Notes under the pieces: model-generated
The model's input: only the letters and a program-made list of their open reading frames with translations
Databases searched by the model: none
What the model was told of the DNA's origin: nothing
Translations under genes and position numbers: made by a program
Part shown: piece by piece, positions 35,572-45,520 of the stretch
Position numbering within the stretch: position 1 is the first letter of the stretch
Layout: every line of letters starts with the position of its first letter
Source: an uncultured Eggerthellaceae bacterium
GTDB lineage: Bacteria; Actinomycetota; Coriobacteriia; Coriobacteriales; Eggerthellaceae
Assembly (NCBI GenBank): GCA_944321455.1
Contig: CALULI010000002.1
Coordinates: 124,001-188,000 of the forward strand
Direction: 5' to 3'
DNA length: 64,000 nt

Positions 35572-37485
35572 TTAAAGAGCAGCTTCCCTGATAACTGAAA
35601 GAAGCTTTTCAACGTCCCAGCTACCCAAGTCGCCCTCATGACGGTCGCGAACCGAAACGGTACCGTTTTCAATTTCCTTGTCGCCCAAAACAACCATGTA
35701 CGGAATCTTTTGGCTTTGAGCCTTTGCAATTTTGACACGCATAGGTTCGTTATGATCGTAGAGCTCTACGCGGCCACCTGCTGCCTTAATCTTTGCAACC
35801 AGTTCTTCACATGCTGGCTTATGACGATCAGCCAAAGGCAGTACGGCAACCTGAACAGGAGCCAACCACAGAGGCAGTGCGCCACCGTAGTGCTCAATCA
35901 AAATGCCCAAGAAACGCTCGATAGAACCAAAGATTGCACGATGCAGCATCCAAGGACGCTCTTCGGTGTTGTCTTCGGTGCGATAGGTCAAGCCAAAGCG
36001 CTCAGGCAAGTTAAAGTCAATCTGCACCGTTGAGCATTGCCAGGTACGACCAAGCGCATCTTTAACCTTAATGTCAATCTTAGGACCGTAGAAAGCGCCA
36101 TCGCCTTCGTTAATGTCATATTCAAGATTGTGACGAGCACATGCCTCACGCAGCGCATCCGTTGCGTGCTCCCACATGTCATCAGTACCAATGGACTTTT
36201 CTGGACGGGTAGAAATTTCTGCTTCGTATTCAAAGCCGAAGGTTTCCATAATGTGGTCAACCAAGTCTAGAATGGCAACTACTTCATCAACAACCTGGTC
36301 GCGAGTGCAGAATACGTGAGCATCGTCCTGGGTAAAGCCACGAGCACGCAAAAGACCATGAACAACGCCGCTCATTTCGTGACGATACACCGTACCAAAC
36401 TCAAAGTAGCGAAGCGGCAGATCACGGTAGGAATGAATGTCTGCCTTGTAGAGCATAACGTGACCAGGACAATTCATAGGTTTTACGCCATATTCGGAAT
36501 AGCGTGGATTCTCTTCGTCACCTTCGTTGATGTTGAAGAAGTACATGTTTTCGCGGTAGTAGCCGTAGTGGCCAGAGGTCTTCCACACGTCAGCATTGTA
36601 GATATGCGGCGTAATGACCTCTTCGTAACCACGATCATAGAGGTCACGGCGCAACCATTCCTGCAGGGTACGAATAACACGAGCACCCTTAGGAAGATAG
36701 AGCGGAAGACCAACGCCTGCCATAGGATCCATGGTATAGATTCCCAGCTCACGGCCAAGTTTGCGATGGTCGCGCTTTTCCGCTTCTTTGATGTTGTAGA
36801 GGTAGGTTTCAAGATCCTTCTTCTTGAAGAACGCAGTGCCATAGATGCGCTGCAGCATTTCGCGCGTAGCGTCACCCTTCCAGTAAGCACCAGCAACCTT
36901 CATCAGCTTAAATGCACCAATGCGGCCCGCTGAAGGAACGTGAGGACCACTACATAAATCAACAAAGCTGCCGTGACGATAGAGTGAAATATCTTCGTCA
37001 GCAGGAAGTTCAGCAATATGTTCAAGCTTAAAGCGCTGGTCAGCGAAAACCTTTTCAGCCTCTTCGCGCGTTACCACTTCGCGAACAAAAGGTTCGTCCG
37101 CAGCAACAATTTCTGCCATCTTTTTCTCAATGGCTTCAAAGCCATCCGTGGAAACTGACTGAGAAAGCTCAAAGTCATAGAAGAAACCATCTTCGGTCGA
37201 TGGACCAAAGGCAATTTGTGCTCCTGGATAGAGCAGCTGAACAGCTTCAGCCATAATATGGGCCGTCGAATGACGCATGATTTCAAGCGCCTCAGGTGAA
37301 CGGTCGGTCACAATCTCAACCAGAGCACCTTCTGTTACCGGAGCGGTCACGTCAACAAGCACACCGTTAACCTTGCCCGCAAGAGCTGCCTTTGCCAGTC
37401 CAGCCCCAATGGAAGCAGCAACATCTTGTACGGTTGCTCCATCTTCCAGCTCCTTGACCGTCTGGTCGGGTAAAACGACTTTCAT
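35572..37485 (-). CDS. thrS: Threonine-tRNA ligase
   Basis: Charges tRNA-Thr. The 637-aa product from ATG 37485 (AGGA 7 nt upstream) has an N-terminal TGS domain (MKVVLPDQTVKELEDG...), the editing domain with HSTAH near 70-75, and class II motifs including MNCPGHVMLYK (zinc Cys) and a GAFYGPKIDI segment. The C-terminal anticodon domain is intact. Its leader contains a CCGCC/GGCGG hairpin followed by TTTT that could attenuate it; no T-box was seen. Confidence 0.97.
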   Translation of the reverse strand: MKVVLPDQTVKELEDGATVQDVAASIGAGLAKAALAGKVNGVLVDVTAPVTEGALVEIVTDRSPEALEIMRHSTAHIMAEAVQLLYPGAQIAFGPSTEDGFFYDFELSQSVSTDGFEAIEKKMAEIVAADEPFVREVVTREEAEKVFADQRFKLEHIAELPADEDISLYRHGSFVDLCSGPHVPSAGRIGAFKLMKVAGAYWKGDATREMLQRIYGTAFFKKKDLETYLYNIKEAEKRDHRKLGRELGIYTMDPMAGVGLPLYLPKGARVIRTLQEWLRRDLYDRGYEEVITPHIYNADVWKTSGHYGYYRENMYFFNINEGDEENPRYSEYGVKPMNCPGHVMLYKADIHSYRDLPLRYFEFGTVYRHEMSGVVHGLLRARGFTQDDAHVFCTRDQVVDEVVAILDLVDHIMETFGFEYEAEISTRPEKSIGTDDMWEHATDALREACARHNLEYDINEGDGAFYGPKIDIKVKDALGRTWQCSTVQIDFNLPERFGLTYRTEDNTEERPWMLHRAIFGSIERFLGILIEHYGGALPLWLAPVQVAVLPLADRHKPACEELVAKIKAAGGRVELYDHNEPMRVKIAKAQSQKIPYMVVLGDKEIENGTVSVRDRHEGDLGSWDVEKLLSVIREAAL

Positions 37486-37544
37486 ACCAAATCCTTTCTG
37501 TGCCGGGTGCGCACAAAGCACCTGCACGAACTCATTTATATATA

Positions 37545-37564
37545 ACAAAACCGCCCAACGGCGG
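37545..37564 (-). terminator. Hairpin with T-run upstream of thrS
   Basis: On the minus strand CCGCC, loop GTTG and GGCGG are followed by TTTTGTT. It may be a second terminator for the zinc-ribbon gene or an attenuator in the thrS leader. Confidence 0.6.
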
Positions 37565-37597
37565 CCCTGTTACTAACACAAGGCGCAACACGGACAA

Positions 37598-37626
37598 GCA
37601 GGGTCCGCATTACGCGGATACCCTGC
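37598..37626 (-). terminator. Terminator overlapping the end of the zinc-ribbon gene
   Basis: A stem GCAGGGT/ACCCTGC (with a further CCGC/GCGG pairing inside) begins at the stop codon of the 37626-38138 gene. The following tract TTGTCCGT is only moderately T-rich. Confidence 0.55.
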
Positions 37627-38138
37627 TAGCGCGTCATTGCTGTTGTATCACCCTGATGGCGTGCACCTGCACCAGGCTGTGCCTGACGATGAGGACGCTG
37701 CTGGCGAGGCTGACCAATAGGGGTGGTGCAATAGGGACATACGGTCCAGGATGGGTTGAGCGCATGATGGCAGGTTGGACAGAGATTCTTCAAACGCTGA
37801 TGGCAGTTAGGGCACATCACGTAGTCTTCTTCAACAGGATAACCACAGTGAGCGCATTCGCCATACTTCATCAATTCGCGCTGCTTGAGAGCTACTTCAA
37901 GTTCCTGTTCATCGCGGTCAATTTGCATCAGCGGAGGACGCATCAAGCAATACGCAATAACACCAACAATAGGGATCAAGGAAACAAGGCCCCATACCCA
38001 CCAGGTAACGCCGCGCTGGTTTGCGTCGCGAATAACCCAGACAATAGAGAGAACGTAGAGCGCAATAAGCATGACCAATAAAACGATCAAAGCCATCTGC
38101 AGTTCAGGTGTCAATATTTGTGATATTAATTCAGTCAT
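37626..38138 (-). CDS. Membrane-anchored double zinc-ribbon protein
   Basis: 170 aa. Two transmembrane helices at about 14-35 and 47-66 (LIVLLVMLIALYVLSIVWVI; WWVWGLVSLIPIVGVIAYCLM) resemble a PLDc_N-type membrane unit. After a charged helix come two zinc ribbons with CxxC pairs: CAHC...CPNC and CPTC...CPYC (about 94-140). The tail is Gln/Arg-rich. Zinc ribbons of this kind often mediate protein or nucleic-acid contacts; no specific role can be given. GAGG precedes the ATG. Confidence 0.75.
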   Translation of the reverse strand: MTELISQILTPELQMALIVLLVMLIALYVLSIVWVIRDANQRGVTWWVWGLVSLIPIVGVIAYCLMRPPLMQIDRDEQELEVALKQRELMKYGECAHCGYPVEEDYVMCPNCHQRLKNLCPTCHHALNPSWTVCPYCTTPIGQPRQQRPHRQAQPGAGARHQGDTTAMTR

Positions 38139-38209
38139 TAATTCCTCTTCCCTCGGGCAATATGAGGATGCTTTTCATTAAAGCATTTTTATTCTATCAA
38201 ATAACAATT

Positions 38210-38237
38210 GACGTGCAGAAAGATTATCCTGCACGTC
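38210..38237 (-). terminator. Terminator after valS
   Basis: A perfect 9-bp stem GACGTGCAG/CTGCACGTC with a 10-nt loop lies 8 bp beyond the valS stop. AATTGTTATTTG follows on the minus strand, so the U tract is modest. Confidence 0.65.
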
Positions 38238-38244
38238 CCGTTCC

Positions 38245-40899
38245 TTAACCAAGTTGATCGAGCTGATCCTGCAAACGCTGCAAGGTATCAACAATGTCTG
38301 CTAACTTTGCGCGGTCCTTTTCAATAATTTCAGGTGCGGCCTTCGAAAGGAAGCCTTGGTTTGAAAGTTTCTTTTCAAACTTCATGCGATCCTTTTCCAA
38401 CGTCTTGCACTGCTTTTCAAGGCGAGCACGTTCGGCCTCAAAATCAACAAGACCTGAAAGCAAAACGTAGACCTCAACACCATCTGAGAGAACCACGCTT
38501 GATTCCTGAGGCTTTTGCACATCTTGAGCAATCTGGTCGATGGTTACCTTACCAAGTGAAGCAATGAGCGTCTGCTGCTCTGCAAAGACAGCGGCAGCCT
38601 GTTCGTTTTCTGGCTTAACAACCACATTGAGTTCAACCTTTGGTGACAGGCCATAGCGCGCACGCGTTGAGCGAATACCCGATACGGTTTGCGTTACCAA
38701 ACCAATAGCGCGTTCTGCTTCGTCGTTTTTGTACATAGCAAGTGCCTCAGCATCAGGCCACGAAGCCATCATCAAGAATTCTGTCTCTTTTTCACCAGGC
38801 AGTTCCTGATAAATCTGCTCGGTGACAAACGGCATGATAGGATGCAGAAGACGAAGCGCCGTGTTCAGTACGAAGACCAGATTGCGCTGACAGATTGCAC
38901 GGTCTTGCCCGCCTGCGTTCAGGCGTGGCTTAGAAAGCTCAATGTACCAGTCACAGAATTCGTTCCAGAAGAAGGCGTAGAGCTCGCGGGTGATTTCGCC
39001 AAATTCGAAACCTTCGTATGCCTTATCAAGCGACTCAACCAAACGAGCCAAGCGGGAGAAAATCCACTGGTCAGCAAGCGTTGCAGGCTGAGGATCTCCT
39101 GGTACGTAATCATCAAGATTGAGCATAACAAAGCGCGCTGCATTGCGAATCTTGTTCGCAAAATTGCGGCTGCTTTCAAGCTTGCTCTCATTAAACTTGA
39201 GGTCCTGAGCGCCCGTTACCTGCAGCAAAAGACCAAACCTCATGCCATCGGCGCCATAGGCTTCCATCAGCTTCAGCGGATCAACACCGTTACCGCGGCT
39301 CTTTGACATTGGCTTGCCATCAGCAGCCATAACCGTTGGGTGAATGATGACATGCTCAAACGGAATTTCGTTGGTGAAATACAGCGACGACATAACCATA
39401 CGAGCAACCCAAAGGCCCATGATGTCGCGTGCTGTTGAGAGAACCTGCGTTGGATAGGTACCATCAAGCTGCTCAGGCGCCTCAGGCCAACCCTGCGTAG
39501 CAAACGGCCACAACTGCGAAGAGAACCAGGTGTCAAGAACATCGGTATCCTGGCGAACAGGAGCGCCACACTTCGGGCACACATCAATGTCCTCCATGCA
39601 AGCATCTTCCCAGCCACAGGTATCGCAGTAGAACATCGGAATACGATGACCCCACCACAGCTGACGGGAAATGCACCAGTCTTTCAAGTTTTCAAGCCAG
39701 TCAAGATAGACCTGCTTCCAGCGTGCAGGATGGAACTGAATTGTTCCATCTTCAACCACCTGAGCGGCCTTTTCCTTCAAGCGATCAACCGCAACAAACC
39801 ACTGCTCAGAAAGCCATGGTTCCAGCTTAGTGTGGCAGCGATAGCACGTCATAACAGAATGGTCATGATCTTCCACGTGATCTAAAAGACCCAGTGCCTC
39901 AAATTCAGCAACTACCGCTTCGCGTGCTTCATCACGCGTCATACCAGAGAACTTGCCGTAGCCTTCAACCACTACCGCATGTTCGTCAAAGATGTTGATC
40001 TGATCCAGGTCATTGCGCTGACCCATGGCGTAGTCATTAGGATCATGAGCAGGCGTGGTTTTAACACAGCCCGTACCAAATTCAGAATCAACGTAATAGT
40101 CAGCAAAAATAGGAATTTCGCGATTAACCAGTGGCAGTTTGATGGTCTTGCCAATCAAGTTCTTATAGCGCTCATCCTTAGGGTTAACCGCAACGCCCGT
40201 GTCACCCAGCATGGTTTCAGGACGCGTAGTTGCTACAACAACATATTCAATGCCATCAACAGGCTCGGTCAAAGGATAGCGAAGATACCACAGGTGGCCT
40301 TTTTCATCCACGTATTCAGCTTCATCATCCGCAATGGCGGTAGTGCACGATGGGCACCAGTTAACAATGCGCTTGCCGCGATAGATCAAGCCATCGTGAT
40401 ACCAGTCACAAAATACCTTGCGAACTGCATGAGCGTATTCAGGAGAGAGCGTGAACTTCTCATCCGAATAATCGCACGAACAGCCCATACCCATAATTTG
40501 GTTGACGATTGTTGTGCCGTATTCAGCACGCCAGTCATAGCATGCCTTGATGAATGCTTCGCGGCCAATCTCAAGGCGAGAAGTGCCTTCTTCGGCAAGC
40601 TTTTTATCAACCTTAGTCTGCGTTGCAATACCTGCGTGGTCGGTGCCTAAAATCCAGCGCGTCTGATAACCCTGCATGCGGGCACGGCGAATGCAGGTGT
40701 CCTGAATGGTGTCATTGAGCGCATGACCCATGTGAAGCATGCCCGTGATATTGGGAGGAGGAATGACGATTGTATAGGTTTGAGAGCCGTTTTTGCCAAA
40801 GCCAGGCGTACGCTCAAAGCAGCCCGATTCCTTCCAGGCGTTAAAAAGGGGCTCTTCCCATTCGTGGTAAGACTGTTCTGTTTTCTTATCAGCTGCCAT
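38245..40899 (-). CDS. valS: Valine-tRNA ligase
   Basis: Class I synthetase, 884 aa from ATG 40899 (AAAGGA upstream). The HIGH motif reads HMGH (about 56-59, PPPNITGMLHMGHAL), the KMSKS motif reads PMSKS (SKSRGNGVDP), and the editing domain contains the ATTRPETMLGDTG segment. The C-terminal coiled-coil arm (EAERARLEKQCKTLEKDRMKF in part) is typical of ValRS. Three CxxC-like pairs suggest zinc binding. It lies between two terminators, so it is probably monocistronic. Confidence 0.97.
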   Translation of the reverse strand: MAADKKTEQSYHEWEEPLFNAWKESGCFERTPGFGKNGSQTYTIVIPPPNITGMLHMGHALNDTIQDTCIRRARMQGYQTRWILGTDHAGIATQTKVDKKLAEEGTSRLEIGREAFIKACYDWRAEYGTTIVNQIMGMGCSCDYSDEKFTLSPEYAHAVRKVFCDWYHDGLIYRGKRIVNWCPSCTTAIADDEAEYVDEKGHLWYLRYPLTEPVDGIEYVVVATTRPETMLGDTGVAVNPKDERYKNLIGKTIKLPLVNREIPIFADYYVDSEFGTGCVKTTPAHDPNDYAMGQRNDLDQINIFDEHAVVVEGYGKFSGMTRDEAREAVVAEFEALGLLDHVEDHDHSVMTCYRCHTKLEPWLSEQWFVAVDRLKEKAAQVVEDGTIQFHPARWKQVYLDWLENLKDWCISRQLWWGHRIPMFYCDTCGWEDACMEDIDVCPKCGAPVRQDTDVLDTWFSSQLWPFATQGWPEAPEQLDGTYPTQVLSTARDIMGLWVARMVMSSLYFTNEIPFEHVIIHPTVMAADGKPMSKSRGNGVDPLKLMEAYGADGMRFGLLLQVTGAQDLKFNESKLESSRNFANKIRNAARFVMLNLDDYVPGDPQPATLADQWIFSRLARLVESLDKAYEGFEFGEITRELYAFFWNEFCDWYIELSKPRLNAGGQDRAICQRNLVFVLNTALRLLHPIMPFVTEQIYQELPGEKETEFLMMASWPDAEALAMYKNDEAERAIGLVTQTVSGIRSTRARYGLSPKVELNVVVKPENEQAAAVFAEQQTLIASLGKVTIDQIAQDVQKPQESSVVLSDGVEVYVLLSGLVDFEAERARLEKQCKTLEKDRMKFEKKLSNQGFLSKAAPEIIEKDRAKLADIVDTLQRLQDQLDQLG

Positions 40900-40941
40900 C
40901 GTCAATCCTTTATCTCATCAGCTTATCTCACAAGCAAGGTT

Positions 40942-40964
40942 AAAAACGCCCCTGGGTCGGGGCG
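40942..40964 (-). terminator. Terminator of clpX
   Basis: On the minus strand CGCCCC, a 6-nt loop and GGGGCG are followed by TTTTT. It lies about 30 bp after the clpX stop. Confidence 0.85.
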
Positions 40965-40992
40965 ATGTGTTTATGGATGTTTGTCTATTGTA

Positions 40993-42357
40993 TTATGCCG
41001 ACTGTTTTTCGTCATCAGTCGAATCAGTTGCATCTTCGCGAGGAACAATTTCAGGTTTAGTGGTTCCTTCAATATCGCTGCGGCGAATAACCACGCGCGT
41101 TGGTCCCTTATGATCAGGCAATTCATACATCAAATCCATGAGTGCCTGTTCGCAGATGCTGCGCAAACCACGCGCACCCGTATTGTGGTTGATTGCCTTT
41201 TCCGCAATGGCCTCTAAGGCCTCATGCTCAAATTCAAGATCAGAATCTTCGTACTTGAACATGAGCTTGTACTGCTTAACAAGCGCGTTCTTAGGCTCGG
41301 TCAAAACGCGAACCAGATCCGCCTTGGAAAGTTCATTCAACGCCGTAACCACAGGAACACGACCGATAAATTCAGGAATCATGCCAAACTTATGCAAGTC
41401 TTCAGGCAAAACCTGAGCCAGCAGTTCTGCATCAGCTTCGCGCTTTGATTCAGGCATTTCCGAACCGAAACCAATGTTGGTTTTACCAATGCGCTGAGCA
41501 ACGATGTCAGGCAGACCAACGAAAGCGCCGCCCAAGATAAACAAGATGTTCGTGGTGTCAATATGGATAAGCTCCTGCTGAGGATGCTTGCGACCACCTT
41601 GAGGAGGCACGCTTGCTTCGCAGCCTTCAACAATCTTGAGCAAAGCCTGCTGAACGCCTTCACCAGAAACGTCACGCGTAATGGAAACGTTTTCTGCTTT
41701 GCGCGCAATCTTGTCAATTTCGTCAATGTAGATAATGCCAATTTCGGCACGCTGGATATCGAAGTCTGCTGCTGTAATCAACTTGAGCAAGATGTTTTCA
41801 ACGTCTTCACCAACGTAACCAGCTTCAGTCAGCGTTGTTGCGTCAGCAATAGCAAACGGAACTTGAAGCGTGCGGGCAAGGGTTTGCGCTAAGAGCGTTT
41901 TACCTGAACCTGTTGGACCTAAAAGCATAATGTTGCTTTTTGCAAGCTCAACATCAGTTGCATGAGCCTGATCGCCTAAGCTGATGCGCTTGTAGTGGTT
42001 GTATACCGCAACCGAAAGAGCGCGCTTAGCTTCTTCCTGCCCCACCACATGCTCAGAGAGCTGGTCAAACAATTCACGAGGCGTTGGAAGATGCATGAGG
42101 GGTGCATCTTCGTCGTGATCAAGGTCTTCTTCCTGAGCTTCTTGATGCATAGCCATCACAGAATTGAGCGCATCGGATTCAAGACCGCGATAGTTCAGAT
42201 CAGTGATCATGGCTTCTGCGCAAACCGAAATACACTCATCACAGATATAAATACCGTTAGGACCCGAGATCATAGCATTAACTTGATCAGGGGTTTTACC
42301 GCAAAATGCGCACGTAATATAGGAATGCCCTTGAGCGCCCTTAGGATGATCCGCCAT
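40993..42357 (-). CDS. clpX: ATP-dependent Clp protease ATP-binding subunit ClpX
   Basis: Unfoldase that feeds ClpP. The N-terminal C4 zinc domain has Cys at 16, 19, 39 and 42. Walker A GPTGSGKT is at 147-154 and Walker [11 protein letters not shown] follows. GYVGEDVE pore and [19 protein letters not shown] segments are intact. An acidic insert at about 72-86 between the zinc domain and AAA core is longer than in E. coli. Its start overlaps the clpP stop by one base (TAATG). Confidence 0.97.
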   Translation of the reverse strand: MADHPKGAQGHSYITCAFCGKTPDQVNAMISGPNGIYICDECISVCAEAMITDLNYRGLESDALNSVMAMHQEAQEEDLDHDEDAPLMHLPTPRELFDQLSEHVVGQEEAKRALSVAVYNHYKRISLGDQAHATDVELAKSNIMLLGPTGSGKTLLAQTLARTLQVPFAIADATTLTEAGYVGEDVENILLKLITAADFDIQRAEIGIIYIDEIDKIARKAENVSITRDVSGEGVQQALLKIVEGCEASVPPQGGRKHPQQELIHIDTTNILFILGGAFVGLPDIVAQRIGKTNIGFGSEMPESKREADAELLAQVLPEDLHKFGMIPEFIGRVPVVTALNELSKADLVRVLTEPKNALVKQYKLMFKYEDSDLEFEHEALEAIAEKAINHNTGARGLRSICEQALMDLMYELPDHKGPTRVVIRRSDIEGTTKPEIVPREDATDSTDDEKQSA

Positions 42358-42992
42358 TAGTTATCGGCCTTTTCACTCGAAGCGAAACGGGATACCACAA
42401 TCTTGTCGATAATGCCATACGCAAGCGCTTCTTCAGCGTCCAGCCAGTGGTCGCGTTCAGAATCAGCGTGAACCTTTTCCAAAGGCTGGCCCGTATGCTT
42501 TGCCAAGATACCTTCGAGGCGATCACGCGTCTTGCGCATTTCGTCCGCTAAGATTTCGAAGTCGGTCTGCTGGGTGCGCTCGCCCGATCCGCCCATAGGC
42601 TGATGAATCATAACCTGAGCATTAGGCAGAATAAAGCGCTTACCAGGAGCACCAGCGGTCAAGAGAACCGAACCCATTGATGCTGCCATACCCATGCAGA
42701 TAGTAGATACATCACACTTGATGTAATTCATGGTGTCATAGATAGCAAGACCAGCAGAAACTGACCCGCCAGGAGAATTGATGTAGAGAGAAATATCCTT
42801 ATCAGGATCAGCCGATTCCAAGTGAAGCAGCTGAGCAACAACGGTGTTAGCTACCGCATCGTCAATCGCCTCGCCCAGAAACACAATGCGCTCATTCAGA
42901 AGGCGCGAGTAGATATCGTAGCTCCTCTCACCGCGAGGAGACTGTTCGATAACGTAAGGAATCAATGCGGATTGGAAAGAATCGTAGTGCAT
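42357..42992 (-). CDS. clpP: ATP-dependent Clp protease proteolytic subunit ClpP
   Basis: Serine protease subunit, 211 aa. The catalytic triad fits S105 ([10 protein letters not shown]), H130 (VMIHQPMGG) and an Asp near 179. [11 protein letters not shown] and [12 protein letters not shown] motifs are present. Middle gene of tig-clpP-clpX; GAGG precedes the ATG. Only this clpP copy is in the window, while many actinobacteria have two. Confidence 0.97.
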   Translation of the reverse strand: MHYDSFQSALIPYVIEQSPRGERSYDIYSRLLNERIVFLGEAIDDAVANTVVAQLLHLESADPDKDISLYINSPGGSVSAGLAIYDTMNYIKCDVSTICMGMAASMGSVLLTAGAPGKRFILPNAQVMIHQPMGGSGERTQQTDFEILADEMRKTRDRLEGILAKHTGQPLEKVHADSERDHWLDAEEALAYGIIDKIVVSRFASSEKADN

Positions 42993-43048
42993 ATTAAAAC
43001 CTCATTTCGTGAAAACCCGCGAGACGACTGACAATACGTCAACGCTAT

Positions 43049-44476
43049 TTATTCAGCGTCAGATTCAGCAGCTTCTTCCTTTTTGGATTCAGACTTTTTT
43101 GAATCTGCCTTCTTCGTAGACTTCTTGGTGGTCTTCTTGGCAGGTTTCTTTTCTTCTTTCTTTTCTTCTTCAACCTCAGTAACCTTGGCGTTTTCCACGA
43201 TGTCAGCCAAAGCCTTGCTGCGTGCAATGCTTTCGCGAATCATAGGAAGACGGCCCGTTGCGCGCCAATCTTCGAGAACACTCTGAGGATCTTCAAGATC
43301 AGACTTAGCGAATTCGTCAAATACTTCTTCTTCGGTAACTTCAATACCTGCATGACGAACCCATGCGTCAAGAGCAAGGTCTTGGCGAACCAAGTCGCTT
43401 GCCTGCTTCTTGGTGTCTTCCTTGAACTGCTCAGGGGTGATTTCCATGGTCTTGAGATAGTGATCAAACGTGATGCCGTTGTCAGTGAGCTGACCATAGA
43501 AGTTCTGCAGCAAATTGGTTTCTTCAACTTCGCACATACCTTGTGGTACGTCACCTTCAAGACGAGCAGCTACTGCCAAGAGGCATTCATTTTCACGGCG
43601 ACGAGGCATGGCCTGCATCTTCTGTTCGTGAATGCTGGTCTTGATCTTTTCGCGCATATCTTCAAGGTTTTCAAAACCAAAGGTGTTAGCAGCCCATTCG
43701 TCAGTCAATTCAGGAAGAATCTTGCGCTTGATAACGTCAACCTTAACGTCGAAGTGGAACATACCCTTGTTTTCAAGCGTGTTAGAAATAATGGAGCCGT
43801 CATCGGTCAAATCAAGATCGAAGGACTTTTCTTCGCCCTTCTTAAGGCCAATGAGTTCAGCATCAAAGGATGCAGGATATACGTTTGAACCCAATTCATA
43901 GAGGCGCTTTTCAGCGGAGAGAGCAGAAACTTCTTCGCCCTTGTCATCGGTGGCCTTGATGGTCAGCTCAACGAATTCCTTTGGCTTAACCTTGGTGTTG
44001 CCAGGAGCATCCTTGAAGTCATGGTAGTAGTTACGCAGCTCTTCCATCTGAGCTTCAACTTCTTCTTCCGATGCCTGAGTGGTAGGAATTTCAATTTCAA
44101 TAGGATCATAGCTGGAAAGTTCCATTGCAGGCTTGAGCTGGATGGTTGCCGTGAAGGTGAAAGGCTTGCCATCTTCTACCAAGTCCTGATCGTAAGCATA
44201 TTCAGGACGATACAGTGGAACAAAGTTATTTTCTTCAAGAGCCAGCGGATACACTTCGTTGACCAAGTCTTCCGTTACGGTTGTACGAACCACATCGGAA
44301 CCCAGCATGTTATCAATAACAGGACGAGGTGCTTTACCAGGGCGGAAGCCTGGGAAGTTATAACGCTTTGCAACGCGCTTGTATTCGCGCTTAATGCGGT
44401 TAGTTACATCTTTGGCGTCAACTTCAAAAGAAAGTTTTACCTTATTGTCGTCCAAAGTCTCTACGGTAGTGTTCAC
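43049..44476 (-). CDS. tig: Trigger factor
   Basis: Ribosome-bound chaperone and prolyl isomerase. The N-terminal signature GFRPGKAPRPVI (ribosome-binding loop) is near residue 43-54. An FKBP-like domain and long helical C-terminal domain follow. The last ~45 residues form a Lys/Glu/Ser-rich tail (KKEEKKPAKKTTKKSTKK-like) beyond the usual fold. The start is GTG at 44476 with GAAGGAG. The PPIase segment is short and diverged at its centre, as is common. Begins tig-clpP-clpX. Confidence 0.96.
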   Translation of the reverse strand: MNTTVETLDDNKVKLSFEVDAKDVTNRIKREYKRVAKRYNFPGFRPGKAPRPVIDNMLGSDVVRTTVTEDLVNEVYPLALEENNFVPLYRPEYAYDQDLVEDGKPFTFTATIQLKPAMELSSYDPIEIEIPTTQASEEEVEAQMEELRNYYHDFKDAPGNTKVKPKEFVELTIKATDDKGEEVSALSAEKRLYELGSNVYPASFDAELIGLKKGEEKSFDLDLTDDGSIISNTLENKGMFHFDVKVDVIKRKILPELTDEWAANTFGFENLEDMREKIKTSIHEQKMQAMPRRRENECLLAVAARLEGDVPQGMCEVEETNLLQNFYGQLTDNGITFDHYLKTMEITPEQFKEDTKKQASDLVRQDLALDAWVRHAGIEVTEEEVFDEFAKSDLEDPQSVLEDWRATGRLPMIRESIARSKALADIVENAKVTEVEEEKKEEKKPAKKTTKKSTKKADSKKSESKKEEAAESDAE

Positions 44477-44511
44477 TCGTTACTCCTTCTAATTATTACA
44501 ACGACCGAAAA

Positions 44512-44597
44512 TGGTGCGGGTGAAAGGACTTGAACCTTCACGGGGGTTGCCCACCAGAACCTAAACCTGGCGCGTCTGCCAATTCCGCCACACCCGC
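44512..44597 (-). tRNA. tRNA-Leu (UAG anticodon)
   Basis: Class II tRNA with a long variable arm (GGGCAACCCCCG region). Acceptor GCGGGTG/CACCCGC is perfect. The anticodon stem CCAGG/TCTGG encloses loop TTTAGGT, anticodon UAG. CCA is encoded. It lies 35 bp upstream of tig on the same strand, so tig may be transcribed through it. Confidence 0.95.
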
Positions 44598-44636
44598 ACA
44601 TGATCGGCATTACCGCCCTAAGACGGCAACTTCGAT

Positions 44637-44664
44637 ATCATAACAAAATGTGAAAGCTTTACAA
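44637..44664 (-). promoter_or_regulatory. Promoter of tRNA-Leu (and possibly tig-clpPX)
   Basis: -35 TTGTAA (44664-44659) and -10 TATGAT (44642-44637) on the minus strand are 16 bp apart. The tRNA starts 39 bp downstream. Confidence 0.7.
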
Positions 44665-44680
44665 CGTCAGAAATGAAAAC

Positions 44681-45493
44681 CTAAAGAGAAGTCACATCTT
44701 TAGCGCTTACGCTGCGCGATGGAGATACCAAAATGGTGCCCACCTGCCCTATCTGGGCAGCATCGTTGACAAAGGTGGATCCCATAACAACGCCCGATGA
44801 GGCAATATCTTCGTTCTTTGTAGAGATGACAATATCAACGCCATCATAATTGGACAACAGCGACAGATCGCTTACCACCGCAACTATCAAATCGGTATTG
44901 AGCTCTTCGTATTCAGCAACGCGCTTGTCAAGGTAATGCGGCACCGCGCTTACCCTATCAAGAGAAATAAAGCCGAATGTTTTGCCGTTGGCGCGCACGA
45001 TGGTTATTTCGTTGTAGGCGCGAGAATTGGTCACATCCACTTCAATAACCGCAGCGTTTTTATCGCGGTAGGAACACATAACACCAAACACCGTTGCCTT
45101 CTGTTGGTCTTCGGCACTCTCGTCAGAATCTGCCACATCAGAAGCGGTAACTTCATCATCAGAGGTGGAAGCTGTCTCAGATTCATACATGCGATAACGA
45201 TACAAGGCACGATCATTGAGAGGCGCAACCGTGCGCATGACAGGATTTAAGTTAGCGGCTTCTTGTTCGGGCGTTTGCGCTTGGGTGGCATCATCGTCGT
45301 CTTCTTCGGCAACGCCTTCGTAGACCAAAGCGGTATACCCTTCAAGATTTCCTGTTGCATCATCGATACTGCTTGCCGTTGCGTTTAAGGAATGGCCAAA
45401 CAGGACAATATACGTGAGGACACAGACCAACCCAAACAAGGCAAGCCCGATAAAAAACACTAAAGCTGCTTTTTCACGCGTTATTTGCTTCAT
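44681..45493 (-). CDS. Membrane-anchored protein of unknown function
   Basis: About 270 aa from ATG 45493 (GAGGGC upstream). One N-terminal transmembrane helix (~10-32, KAALVFFIGLALFGLVCVL) with a short positive cytoplasmic end predicts an extracellular C-terminal part. This has two acidic low-complexity stretches (EEDDDDATQ; SDDEVTASDVADSDESAED) and then a compact beta-rich region (~140-270, with VIEVDVTNSR and DIVISTKN). I do not recognise a family. It follows uvrA by 12 bp and may be transcribed with it. Confidence 0.6.
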   Translation of the reverse strand: MKQITREKAALVFFIGLALFGLVCVLTYIVLFGHSLNATASSIDDATGNLEGYTALVYEGVAEEDDDDATQAQTPEQEAANLNPVMRTVAPLNDRALYRYRMYESETASTSDDEVTASDVADSDESAEDQQKATVFGVMCSYRDKNAAVIEVDVTNSRAYNEITIVRANGKTFGFISLDRVSAVPHYLDKRVAEYEELNTDLIVAVVSDLSLLSNYDGVDIVISTKNEDIASSGVVMGSTFVNDAAQIGQVGTILVSPSRSVSAKDVTSL

Positions 45494-45520
45494 TTCTTGT
45501 GCCCTCAAAACCCATTGCGT

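Noticed and set aside
37486-37625. T-box upstream of thrS
   Set aside because: The 140-bp leader lacks AGAGAG, GGUGA-loop and T-box-like sequence. Only two hairpins are seen.
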